This document shows, in pieces, positions 16,963-24,247 of a DNA stretch of 27,879 nt; position 1 is the first letter of the stretch, and each line of letters opens with the position of its first letter. Under the pieces are notes generated by a model. That model saw only the letters and a program-made list of their open reading frames with translations. It did not search any database and was not told the DNA's origin. Both the position numbers and the translations under genes were made by a program. The stretch is taken from NCBI GenBank assembly GCA_023443285.1, contig JAEZVB010000032.1, positions 1 to 27,879 of the forward strand, written 5' to 3'. Source of the DNA: Bacillota bacterium (GTDB taxonomy: Bacteria; Bacillota; Negativicutes; Sporomusales; Sporomusaceae).

Positions 16963-17928
16963 ATGTATAAAATAACCGATATTCCCGGGATACGTATTGG
17001 ACACGCTGACAACCAGTTGGCCGCTACCGGCTGCACCGTCATTCTTTGCCCGGAGGGGGCGACCGCTGGTGTGGATGTGCGTGGTGGCGCACCTGGCACA
17101 CGGGAAACCGATTTGCTCAATCCGGTTAACTATGTGGACAAGGTGCATGGCATTATGCTGGCAGGCGGCAGCGCGTTTGGACTTGATGCAGCAGCTGGGG
17201 TCATGCAATATCTGGAGGAACAGGGTCATGGCTTTGATGTTGGCGTGACCAAGGTGCCGATTGTGGCCGGTGCCGTGTTGTTTGACTTAACCTGCGGTGA
17301 TTACCGGATCCGGCCGGATAAGGCTATGGGCTACGCTGCTTGCCAGGCAGCCGGCAGTGAGCCGTTAGCCGAGGGTTCGGTTGGGGCTGGAACAGGGGCG
17401 ACGGTTGGCAAGATATTTGGTGCCGAGCATGCGATGAAGGGGGGGATTGGCACAGTATGTTTAGGCGTCGGCAATTTGCTGGTAGGTGCGATTATTGCCG
17501 TTAATTGCCTGGGTGATGTGGTTAATCCTACTAATGGCAGCATTGAGGCCGGTGCTTATCAGGAGGAGCCTTTTGCCTTCTTAAACTGCGAGGCAGGCTT
17601 GCTGGCTCAGCATGATAAACAAACTAACCGGTTTGCCGGCAATACCACGATTGGCGCGGTTATTACCAATGCGGTTATGACCAAAGGCCAAGCAGCAAAG
17701 GTAGCGTCTATGGCGCATAATGGTTATGCCAGAACCATACGGCCTGCGCATACGCTATTTGATGGCGATACTATTTTTACAGTTGCTACCGGGCAGATTA
17801 TCGCTGACATTAATGTTGTCGGCGTGCTGGCCGCTCAGGCGGTGGAACAAGCTGTGCTACGGGCAGTTACGCAGGCTAAATCGTTGGTCGGGGTTAAGTG
17901 TTGCAGGGATGTAGTCAGGCATAAATAA
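16963..17928 (+). CDS. S58 (P1/DmpA-type) N-terminal-nucleophile peptidase / amidase
   Basis: About 321 residues from the ATG at 16963, preceded by GGGGTGGAG; a GTG at 16954 overlaps that ribosome site and is less likely. The N-terminus KITDIPGIRIGHADN, followed by GCTVILCPEGATAGVDVRGG and then GIMLAGGSAFGLDAA, is diagnostic of the P1 family. These proteins cleave themselves before a Ser or Thr that becomes the N-terminal nucleophile. NTTIGAVITNAVMTKGQ places that bond at about Asn227-Thr228. The late PAHTLFDGDTIF segment is also conserved. Known members act as L-aminopeptidase/D-esterases, beta-peptidyl aminopeptidases or cyclic-amide hydrolases. No signal peptide is present, so it is cytosolic. 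Together with the permease just upstream it suggests uptake followed by hydrolysis of one compound. Confidence 0.88.
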   Translation: MYKITDIPGIRIGHADNQLAATGCTVILCPEGATAGVDVRGGAPGTRETDLLNPVNYVDKVHGIMLAGGSAFGLDAAAGVMQYLEEQGHGFDVGVTKVPIVAGAVLFDLTCGDYRIRPDKAMGYAACQAAGSEPLAEGSVGAGTGATVGKIFGAEHAMKGGIGTVCLGVGNLLVGAIIAVNCLGDVVNPTNGSIEAGAYQEEPFAFLNCEAGLLAQHDKQTNRFAGNTTIGAVITNAVMTKGQAAKVASMAHNGYARTIRPAHTLFDGDTIFTVATGQIIADINVVGVLAAQAVEQAVLRAVTQAKSLVGVKCCRDVVRHK

Positions 17929-18338
17929 GATAGGGGAGTCTTTGGCTTGTCAACCAAAGTAACAGCACTCGACAAAGAAAGCTTGACCTTTTCTAAAATG
18001 ACATTTAGTCACTGGTAAATCCGAGTGCGCCTGTTTGAGCAGGTGTACCGGGCGTTTAAGATTAGCGGGGAGAACCGTATCATTGGTAATGACGAAAAAT
18101 GGTTGATATGAAAGATAAATATAGAATGGACAAAGTTTCTGCAGAAAGTTTTAACAATTTGCAGGAACTTTGTATTTTTTATGGTAAATTAATTATATAA
18201 GAAAAAAGGAAGCACAGGGATGCCTAAGTTGCTTTGATTAAAGAATTAACCAATGAAGTGAGGTAGTCAGGTTTATTGGTTTAAAAAGAAAATGAAGAGA
18301 TGGTTCGCAGTTTCCTGCAGAATACAAAATTGAGAGGC
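17929..18338. other. Non-coding, repeat-bearing region after the S58 gene
   Basis: No convincing gene is seen. The region holds a 23-bp sequence (18069-18091) repeated exactly at 21697-21719, followed by the first member of the terminator-like hairpin family. A short open stretch at about 17947-18015 (STKVTALDKESLTFSK) is too short and interrupted to call. Confidence 0.5.
18130..18180 (+). repeat. Dispersed hairpin family, copy 1 (terminator-like)
   Basis: ACAAAGTT and CTGCA on the left pair with TGCAG and AACTTTGT on the right, with one T-G wobble. A TATTTTTT run follows. The loop and inner stem (GAAAGTTTTAACAATT) resemble the other copies at 19317, 21731 and 24042. Confidence 0.65.
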
Positions 18339-18414
18339 GCGGGCGGGTGATGTATTGTCAACGCTCCACCGCTGGCGCTTAACTTCCGCTTATGCCAACA
18401 CACCACCCGCCCGC
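18339..18414. repeat. G+C-rich inverted repeat with 46-nt centre
   Basis: Arms of 15 nt, GCGGGCGGGTGATGT and ACACCACCCGCCCGC, match at 14 of 15 positions. The centre reads CGCTCCACCGCTGGCGC and onward. The arms are much richer in G+C than the surroundings, suggesting an inserted REP-like or MITE-like unit. Confidence 0.6.
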
Positions 18415-18573
18415 AAAGTTCTTAGGTGTAGGAGACGAAAAAGCTTATAGGAGACAGACTGGGCGAGCGTGGACAGCGAGGTTCGCTCATTGTTTGTCAC
18501 TTTACTATAGAAAGAATAGTTGCCAAAACGGGAGCGTCCCTTAGCGTCATATTAAACTTTTGGAGTGATGGGA

Positions 18574-19110
18574 ATGACAATCCAAGATTGGATATTAGCT
18601 ACATCAACTGCTATGCAAGTAATGGCGGTATTATTGGCTCCTATTATTGCCCTGTGGGTTACGGAAAAACGACAAAAAAGTAAGGAGAAGATTGAACGGA
18701 AAAATTGGCTTTTTCGCACTCTTATGGCTACAAGAGGAACTTGTTTAGCTCCTGAACATGTACAAGCACTGAATATGATTGACATCGAATTTTATGGATC
18801 AAAACCTAAAGATAAGAAGGTTATTGAGGCTTGGAAAGCTTACCTTGATCTACTTAATACTACAACAATGAGTGAAGAACTTTGGAGCCGGAAACGTGAG
18901 GAATTGCTTTTAGACCTATTGAATTCAATGGCGGAAAACCTCGGATATGAATTGAGCAAAACTACTATAAAGTCAACATCTTATTTTCCAGTAGGTCATG
19001 CTAATATGGAAAATGAACAGACTTGGATACGCAAGGGCTTTTCCGAAATATTTCAAGGAAAGCGTGCTTTTCCTGTAACTTTGTACGAGAAGCAGGAAAG
19101 TGAAAAATGA
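18574..19110 (+). CDS. DUF6680-like small membrane-anchored protein
   Basis: 178 residues from the ATG at 18574, which has TGGAG 8 nt upstream; in-frame GTG and ATG codons at 18565 and 18568 overlap or abut that site. One N-terminal membrane helix (IQDWILATSTAMQVMAVLLAPIIALWVTE, residues ~3-30) is followed by a basic EKRQKSKEKIERK stretch and a soluble domain. The segment NWLFRTLMATRGTCLAPEHVQALNMIDIEFYG and the following VIEAWKAYLDLLN resemble the DUF6680 family as I recall it. The biochemical function of that family is not known to me. The gene is isolated between repeat elements, in DNA that appears more A+T-rich than the left half of the window, consistent with horizontal gain. No terminator was recognised. 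Confidence 0.7.
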   Translation: MTIQDWILATSTAMQVMAVLLAPIIALWVTEKRQKSKEKIERKNWLFRTLMATRGTCLAPEHVQALNMIDIEFYGSKPKDKKVIEAWKAYLDLLNTTTMSEELWSRKREELLLDLLNSMAENLGYELSKTTIKSTSYFPVGHANMENEQTWIRKGFSEIFQGKRAFPVTLYEKQESEK

Positions 19111-19377
19111 ATTTCTTTGAGGATAATTGCCAGGCAAATGGGGTTAAAGACAACCTGATGTAGGTTATCATTCATTTAGATTGTCATTAACTTCGTCTCC
19201 TCAACACCGTCTATGAATGGACAGCGGGGGACGATCCATGAATCGCGGGGACGGTTCCTGTAATTCCATTGAAAAAAAGTAAAATTCACCGTTAGGTATG
19301 TGATACGGCGAAAAAGAGAACATCTACCAAATTTTGTTGATTTGCAGATGTTCTGCATGTTTTCACGATATAAGGAC
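19111..19377. other. Intergenic segment with GGGGACG-type repeat fragments
   Basis: No gene. At 19225-19256 two imperfect direct repeats GCGGGGGACGATCC and GCGGGGACGGTTCC occur. They are followed by a stretch similar to 21642-21730 and then the second dispersed hairpin. Confidence 0.5.
19317..19354. repeat. Dispersed hairpin family, copy 2
   Basis: AGAACATCT (19317-19325) pairs with AGATGTTCT (19346-19354). A GAAAAAG run precedes it and GCATGTTTTC follows. The ~115 nt preceding it resemble the stretch before copy 3. Confidence 0.6.
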
Positions 19378-19459
19378 AGCATTGGCTTGCCTGAGTTAAT
19401 AAGGTATTGATGACTGGCGAGGAATGGCAGTCATAGAAGAGCGAAGAGAAATAAGAAAG

Positions 19460-19527
19460 CGAGATTGCCGCGCTGGGCTCGCAATGACTAAAAACCCGGT
19501 CATTGCGAGCCCAGCGAAGCAATCTCG
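19460..19527. repeat. Inverted repeat within direct repeat copy A
   Basis: Arms beginning CGAGATTGC and ending GCAATCTCG flank a short A-rich loop; total length 68 nt. The core CTGGGCTCGCAATGAC pairs with GTCATTGCGAGCCCAG. This is the widespread ATTGCGAGC-type dispersed repeat. Confidence 0.75.
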
Positions 19528-19595
19528 TCTTTATTCTTTCCTGCAGATTAATAACAGGCAGAGTAAAACCCGTTGTTAATCTGCCTCAACATTTT

Positions 19596-19685
19596 CTATC
19601 GACGGCTCTTAATAAATTTCTCAATTTTCTCCAGTGCTTGTGACAGGTTGCTGATGGAAGAAGCATAGGAGCAGCGGATGTAGCC
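19596..19685 (-). pseudogene. Detached 3' fragment of a PLP-dependent aminotransferase gene
   Basis: The last 29 codons plus stop of the aminotransferase at the right end of the window are repeated here, from GYIRCSYASSISNLSQ to KFIKSRR. Only one residue differs (Lys for Arg), while six of seven base changes are synonymous. Upstream of it on the - strand the frame runs into the 77-bp repeat, so no functional enzyme can be made. It is a remnant left by a recombination or insertion event. Confidence 0.85.
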
Positions 19686-19687
19686 TT

Positions 19688-19764
19688 GGAGGGACGTAAG
19701 GGGACGTTCCTCTTTTGGCATCGTAACATTTGATGGTGACAAGATGGCAGCGTCCCCTGATGTC
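19688..19764. repeat. 77-bp REP/MITE-like repeat, copy 1
   Basis: Identical over 77 bp to 23766-23842. The core at 19700-19757 starts GGGGACG and ends CGTCCCC, a 7-bp terminal inverted repeat. No coding capacity. Confidence 0.8.
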
Positions 19765-19812
19765 CCCCTTCTTCTTAGAGCGGTTGACAACAACCCCGTC
19801 ACATTGACATCC

Positions 19813-19840
19813 TTGACTAGACATGACTAGAAAATATAAA
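19813..19840 (+). promoter_or_regulatory. Probable promoter of the BCCT carrier gene
   Basis: TTGACT (19813-19818) and TATAAA (19835-19840) are separated by 16 nt. They lie about 110 nt before the BCCT start, just outside the repeat cluster. Confidence 0.5.
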
Positions 19841-19951
19841 AAAGGGAAAAACTAACTATGGCTGTTATTTAGAGAGGTTTTATTATAAGCGTTTCGTTTA
19901 ATATGAATGAGGCTTTCTTTGTGGTATTCGTTAAAACAGGAGAATATATAA

Positions 19952-21421
19952 ATGGTATTTTATTGGTCGGTCTTTATTACTGCCATTTTCGTAATTTGGG
20001 GTGGGATTACCCCAATGGGGTTGGCTTCGGCGGCAAAAATTATGCTGAATTTTACCATCGAAAAATTCGGCTGGTTTTACCTTTTAGCATCATTTAGCTT
20101 CCTGCTTTTTAGTATTATACTAGCATTTAGTAAATATGGTACCATTAGGCTTGGACAAGATGGTGACAAACCGGAATATGCAAATGCTACATGGTTTGCC
20201 ATGTTGTTTAGTGCAGGTATGGGAATTGGCTTAGTTTTTTGGGGGGTTGCCGAGCCAATAGATCATTACTTAAGTCCTCCAATGAATGTACAGCCAAGAA
20301 CCCCTGAAGCTGCTAGACTGGCAATGCAGTATTCGTTCTTTCATTGGGGGTTGCATCCATGGGGGATATATACAGTAATTGCTCTTGCGCTGGCTTACTT
20401 CAATTTTCGAAAAGGGTATAAGGGTCTGATTAGCTCGACTTTTCAACCTATTTTAGGTGCAAAGGTAAATGGACCGATTGGAAAATGCATTGATATTTTA
20501 GCAGTTATTGCCACAGCATTTGGTGTAGCAACGTCTCTAGGTCTTGGAACTTTGCAGATAAATGGTGGACTCAGTTATTTGTTTGGTATACCCAACAACA
20601 ACACAATTCATATGCTAATAATTTTAAGTATTACTGTACTATACCTTATCTCTGCAACTACAGGACTAGATCGAGGAATAAAAATTCTGAGCAATTTAAA
20701 TCTTATATTGGCTGTTGCTCTTATGGTTTTTGCACTGATGTTAGGACCCACCGCATTTATTCTTGAAATATTTACTCTTACCATGGGCAACTATCTTCAG
20801 AACATAATACAAATGAGTTTGAGACTTACGCCATTCACACAAGGTACATGGGTAGGAGATTGGACTTTATTCTATTGGGCATGGTGGATTGCTTGGGCAC
20901 CATTTGTCGGCACCTTTATTGCTCGAGTGTCAAAGGGGAGAACCATTCGAGAATTTATAACTGGAGTTTTGCTGGTGCCAAGCTTATTTAGTTTTTTATG
21001 GTTCTCTGTATTTGGGGGGGCTGCATTAAAGTTTGAAACGTTTGATCAGATAAAGGTTGCCGAAGCAGTTCAAACAGATGTAACTTCGGCGCTGTTTTTT
21101 ACGCTCCAACAGTTTCCTATTGGAGGGCTGCTTTCAATGCTGGCAATCTTTCTAATTGTTACTTTTTTTATAACTTCTGCTGATTCTGCGACTTTTGTGC
21201 TAGGAATGTTGTCATCTAACGGAGATTTATCACCTTCGAATAAAGTTAAAATTGCCTGGGGGGTACTCCAATCTGCGGTAGCTACAGTACTTATTTTTAG
21301 CGGAGGGCTTCAAGGGCTGCAAACAGCATCAATTGTGACAGCCTTACCGTTTACACTTATAATGGTGCTTATGTGTTATTCCCTCGTGAAGGCTCTTAAG
21401 GCAGAAAGAAACAAGCATTAA
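19952..21421 (+). CDS. BCCT-family betaine/carnitine/choline transporter
   Basis: 489 residues and about 12 membrane helices. The ATG has AGGAG 9 nt upstream. Diagnostic segments are EKFGWFYLLASFSFLLFS, FSKYGTIRLGQDGDKPEY, WFAMLFSAGMGIGLVFWGVAEP (glycine-rich helix of the substrate site) and the Trp-rich TLFYWAWWIAWAPFVGTFIARVSKGRTIREF. Such carriers import or exchange quaternary ammonium compounds with Na+ or H+. GMGIG is shared with Na+-coupled members, but coupling cannot be settled by eye. There is no long charged C-terminal osmosensory tail, so a nutritional role is as likely as an osmotic one. It is the first gene inside the segment bounded by the 308-bp direct repeats and has no operon partner. 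Confidence 0.92.
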   Translation: MVFYWSVFITAIFVIWGGITPMGLASAAKIMLNFTIEKFGWFYLLASFSFLLFSIILAFSKYGTIRLGQDGDKPEYANATWFAMLFSAGMGIGLVFWGVAEPIDHYLSPPMNVQPRTPEAARLAMQYSFFHWGLHPWGIYTVIALALAYFNFRKGYKGLISSTFQPILGAKVNGPIGKCIDILAVIATAFGVATSLGLGTLQINGGLSYLFGIPNNNTIHMLIILSITVLYLISATTGLDRGIKILSNLNLILAVALMVFALMLGPTAFILEIFTLTMGNYLQNIIQMSLRLTPFTQGTWVGDWTLFYWAWWIAWAPFVGTFIARVSKGRTIREFITGVLLVPSLFSFLWFSVFGGAALKFETFDQIKVAEAVQTDVTSALFFTLQQFPIGGLLSMLAIFLIVTFFITSADSATFVLGMLSSNGDLSPSNKVKIAWGVLQSAVATVLIFSGGLQGLQTASIVTALPFTLIMVLMCYSLVKALKAERNKH

Positions 21422-21730
21422 AGAGATATAAGACGGTTTTAATGCTTCCGACTGAAAGGTGATGTCTGATGTCAAGAGACGGAGTTAATGACACAGTTTA
21501 TTGGCACCCCTGTTCTTGACAACTCCCTGAATTTTGCAAAGTAATGGTAGGAGTTTATTTGTTTTATGGGAATTAAACAATAAATCGATTTATGAAGATG
21601 TTTCTAAAACCTGTCATTAGGCAGCATTTAAAGGAAGCGCAGGGACGGTTCTGATGCTTCCTTGGAAAAAGCAAATTTCGCCGTTATACCCGATATGGAG
21701 AACCGTATCATTGGTAATGGTGAAAAAAGA
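21422..21730. other. Intergenic repeat-bearing segment after the BCCT gene
   Basis: No gene. From about 21642 (GGGACGGTTCTGATG) the sequence resembles 19240-19316 in copy 2's neighbourhood. It also contains the exact 23-bp match (21697-21719) to 18069-18091. Confidence 0.45.
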
Positions 21731-21770
21731 AGAACTCCTGCCAAATTTTTGATAATTTGGCAGGAGTTCT
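21731..21770 (-). repeat. Dispersed hairpin family, copy 3 (terminator of the MCP gene)
   Basis: A perfect 17-bp stem, AGAACTCCTGCCAAATT (21731-21747) with AATTTGGCAGGAGTTCT (21754-21770), and a 6-nt loop. On the - strand it is followed by TCTTTTTTC, so it can terminate the MCP gene ending at 21841. Confidence 0.8.
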
Positions 21771-21840
21771 GCGTTGTAGGTGGGTTTTTATGGATTATGA
21801 TATAGCTTTGTGGTTGGAATTAATGGGATTGTGATAATGT

Positions 21841-23559
21841 TTAAACTTTAAACAGTTGTACGGCTTCCTCCAGTTGTTTAGCCATATGGGCCAAGCGTTG
21901 ACTTGATGCCGCCATTTCTTCCATAGATGCCGACTGCTCTTCAGTTACTGCTGAAATGGTTTGTGCCTCAGCAGCTGTATTTTTACTAATTTGTTCGATA
22001 TTTTGAATAGAACTTGCGATCTGTTTACTTCCGCCTGCTACTTCATGGATAGAAGCTGAAATATCGGTAACTTGAGTGGATACTTGTTCAACAAGCACCA
22101 TAATCTGTTCAAAAGCTTGACCGGCTGTATTTACAACCTCAGTACCTGCTCTTACTTCCTTTGTCCCTGCTTCCATAGCGGCAACAGCTTGCGTGGTATC
22201 ATACTGGATTTCATTAATTAGCCCAGCTATTTGCTTAGTTGCCTCTTGTGATTGTTCGGCAAGTTTTCGTACTTCTTCGGCAACCACCGAAAATCCGCGT
22301 CCCTGTTCCCCGGCTCTAGCGGCCTCAATAGCAGCGTTAAGTGCTAACAAGTTTGTCTGACTTGCAATAATAGCAATTGTATCAACGATATGGCCAATCT
22401 CATTTGATCGTACGTCAAGCTTAGTGACTACTGTGCTAAGGTTAGTAACCTTTTCTTCAATATTGGCCATTTGCCGAACAGCTGCCTCTACAGCCTTGTT
22501 ACCCGCTTGAGCAGTTTGCGTCCCTTGACTAGCTACCCCAGCCACAATCGCAGCGTTATCGGCTACATGTTGAATAGTAGCTGACATTTTATCAACAATA
22601 CCCGATGTCTCATTCACTGCGTTGGATTGTTGGTGTGTCCCTTGGGCAACCTGCATAACCGACTCAGCAACCTGAGTTGCCGACTGAGCCGACCGCTCAG
22701 CACCATCAGTTAGAATAGTTGAGGCGGCTGCTACCTGCTGGACGGAATCGGTAACCTGCGATACAAGTCCCCGTAAGTTCTCTGTCATAATGGTAATAGC
22801 TTGACCCAGATGCCCAATCTCATCTCGGGATAACACACCAGCATTCCTATCCGTAAAATCTCCTTGAGCCATTTTTTCCGCTCGTATAACCATGCTTTGT
22901 AAAGGATTGATAATCATTTGGTGAGCAATAAATCGTCCCAGCCCAAGTGCAGCAATGATAGCGATGCCTGTTAATGCGACAATCCATGTAATAGCCTCAG
23001 AAACGTCTTTAGCACTATGCTTCGCCCTGTCAGCCGCTTGTTTGGCCTCGGTTTCGGCCATTTCCTCTAGCATGCGGTTAGCATGCTGGACATGACCAGC
23101 AGCATTTTGTTCGAAATAAGCATAGGCTTCCTTTTTTTTACCCGTCAAAGCCAGTTCTATCGCTTTATTTCGTTCCTCATGATACGTATTTAACAGCTTT
23201 TCAATCTGTGCTAACTTTTCTTTCTCATTATCGTGAACAACTGTCTCATATTGTTTTATGAGTTGCGTAACATCCTCCATTCTAGCTTTAGCTTCAGCAA
23301 GAATGTTATTTTCTTTATTTTTGTCTATATCAGCAAGAAGAACTTCTATAGTGATCCCGAGCGCAGCCTGCGACTGACTACTGGCGGCATTAACCCATTT
23401 AACTGGCAGAAGATTTTTTGCGTACATTTCATCTTGCGAATTTTTTATCTGGATTGTTGACCGATAACCAGCATAGCCAACTAAACCCGTAAATAATACC
23501 ATTAATATTACTAAGGAAAGTATTTTTTTCGTTGTTGGAAAATCACGAAACCATTGCAC
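21841..23559 (-). CDS. Membrane methyl-accepting chemotaxis protein with four-helix-bundle sensor
   Basis: 572 residues from a GTG start with GAGAGGGG 11 nt upstream. Topology is classical: helix 1 at about 11-30, an extracytoplasmic helical domain (~35-185, rich in Glu, Lys, Ala and Gln, 4HB_MCP type), helix 2 at about 190-208 and a HAMP domain (~211-265, INPLQSMVIRAEKMAQGDF). The cytoplasmic signalling hairpin has its tip at IASQTNLLALNAAIEAARAGEQGRGFSVVAEEVRKLAEQS. The C-terminus ends at LFKV without a CheR/CheB pentapeptide tether. It would form arrays with CheA and CheW; no che genes are in the window. The 4HB ligand cannot be predicted. A TATAAT-like -10 lies at 23609-23604 on the - strand. 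Transcription probably ends at the hairpin at 21731-21770. Confidence 0.93.
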   Translation of the reverse strand: MQWFRDFPTTKKILSLVILMVLFTGLVGYAGYRSTIQIKNSQDEMYAKNLLPVKWVNAASSQSQAALGITIEVLLADIDKNKENNILAEAKARMEDVTQLIKQYETVVHDNEKEKLAQIEKLLNTYHEERNKAIELALTGKKKEAYAYFEQNAAGHVQHANRMLEEMAETEAKQAADRAKHSAKDVSEAITWIVALTGIAIIAALGLGRFIAHQMIINPLQSMVIRAEKMAQGDFTDRNAGVLSRDEIGHLGQAITIMTENLRGLVSQVTDSVQQVAAASTILTDGAERSAQSATQVAESVMQVAQGTHQQSNAVNETSGIVDKMSATIQHVADNAAIVAGVASQGTQTAQAGNKAVEAAVRQMANIEEKVTNLSTVVTKLDVRSNEIGHIVDTIAIIASQTNLLALNAAIEAARAGEQGRGFSVVAEEVRKLAEQSQEATKQIAGLINEIQYDTTQAVAAMEAGTKEVRAGTEVVNTAGQAFEQIMVLVEQVSTQVTDISASIHEVAGGSKQIASSIQNIEQISKNTAAEAQTISAVTEEQSASMEEMAASSQRLAHMAKQLEEAVQLFKV

Positions 23560-23765
23560 CTTATTTGATACCCCTCTCGAACAAATAAATAAGTTCTAGT
23601 TCGATTATAAGACTTTTTTAATGCAATAACTATGCCAACAATAATAAGGTTATCAGATTTCCTGAGACGTAGGCTGATATAAGCAGTTTCATTATATCAG
23701 CAATTAGACCATGATGATCAAATGTCTCAAAATGCAACTCAATTACTAAGATTAGTATTAACTTG

Positions 23766-23842
23766 GGAGGGACGTAAGGGGACGTTCCTCTTTTGGCATC
23801 GTAACATTTGATGGTGACAAGATGGCAGCGTCCCCTGATGTC
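23766..23842. repeat. 77-bp REP/MITE-like repeat, copy 2
   Basis: Identical over 77 bp to 19688-19764, core 23778-23835. It abuts the coding sequence of tatA and replaces its 5' end. Confidence 0.8.
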
Positions 23843-24029
23843 TCCTATATTAGTTGTTGCGCTCATCGTTTTCGGACCTGGTAAGTTGCCGGAAGTAGGT
23901 AAGTCGTTGGGCAAAGGTATTGGTGAACTCAAACAGGCTATATCGAGTGAGCCTGTGAAAGAGAAAATCGTAATGAATCAGGGTGTGCTGCCAGAGAAGA
24001 AGGTTGACGAAACAAAAGAAAAAGCATAA
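23838..24029 (+). pseudogene. tatA: 5'-truncated tatA/tatE-like gene (Sec-independent translocase subunit)
   Basis: ILVVALIVFGPGKLPEVGKSLGKGIGELKQAIS is the membrane helix, FGPGKLP hinge and amphipathic helix of TatA, followed by a charged, Lys/Glu-rich tail. TatA proteins normally begin with about eight more residues (type MFGIGMPELI) before this point. Here the 77-bp repeat stands in their place, ending a few bases before the homology. A new ATG at 23838, inside the repeat, could give MSPILVVALIVFG, but no ribosome site precedes it and the membrane helix would be shortened. No tatC is nearby. It is most likely a non-functional remnant; expression from a fortuitous start cannot be excluded. 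A hairpin terminator follows. Confidence 0.8.
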
Positions 24030-24041
24030 GGACGGCGAAAA

Positions 24042-24093
24042 AGTAGGATTCCTGTTCAATTTTTGGAAATTTGGCAGGAGTTCTACTTTTTTT
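24042..24093 (+). repeat. Dispersed hairpin family, copy 4 (terminator-like)
   Basis: The left arm AGTAGGATTCCTGTTCAAT pairs, with G-T wobbles, with the right arm ATTTGGCAGGAGTTCTACT. TTTTTTT follows on the + strand, so it can end the tatA remnant transcript. Confidence 0.7.
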
Positions 24094-24110
24094 AGGGAAG
24101 TTTCCCATTG

Positions 24111-24141
24111 GAGGACGTGAAGGGGACAGATACAATGTCCC
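24111..24141. repeat. Short GGGGACA-type repeat
   Basis: GGAGGACGTGAAGGGGAC matches the left boundary of the 77-bp repeat (GGAGGGACGTAAGGGGAC). It is followed by the small inverted repeat GGGACA/TGTCCC. This looks like a minimal or variant member of the same family. Confidence 0.55.
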
Positions 24142-24247
24142 ATGTTTAACAAGATGTTATATCTACGTAAGGTGCTTGTTATACCAAGATAGGATTGGGG
24201 ATTTTTATTTATCCTAATGATGATAAGTTATACGCGGAGGAGACTAA

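Larger units (their letters stand above)
19378..19685. repeat. Large direct repeat, copy A (308 bp)
   Basis: Matches 26973-27281 in the same orientation with about 26 differences by eye (~92%). It contains a 68-nt hairpin (19460-19527), a second inverted repeat and the last 30 codons (including stop) of a PLP aminotransferase on the - strand. Identity stops abruptly at 19685, 2 nt before the 77-bp repeat begins. Confidence 0.85.

Noticed and set aside
17947..18015. Possible transposase remnant after the S58 gene
   Set aside because: Only a short, interrupted open stretch with no recognisable transposase motif.
19596..19802. 68-residue - strand reading frame as a real small gene
   Set aside because: It is the aminotransferase tail fused to translated repeat sequence, with no ribosome site.
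19903..20097. Frame starting MNEAFFVVFVKTG before the BCCT gene
   Set aside because: It overlaps the transporter in another frame and has no family resemblance. The BCCT start with AGGAG accounts for the region.
18060..21770. CRISPR array
   Set aside because: Repeats are few, irregularly spaced and imperfect hairpins, without regular spacers or cas genes.
23630..23932. - strand 100-residue frame opposite the tatA remnant
   Set aside because: It is the reverse complement of tatA plus the 77-bp repeat, without coding-like features.
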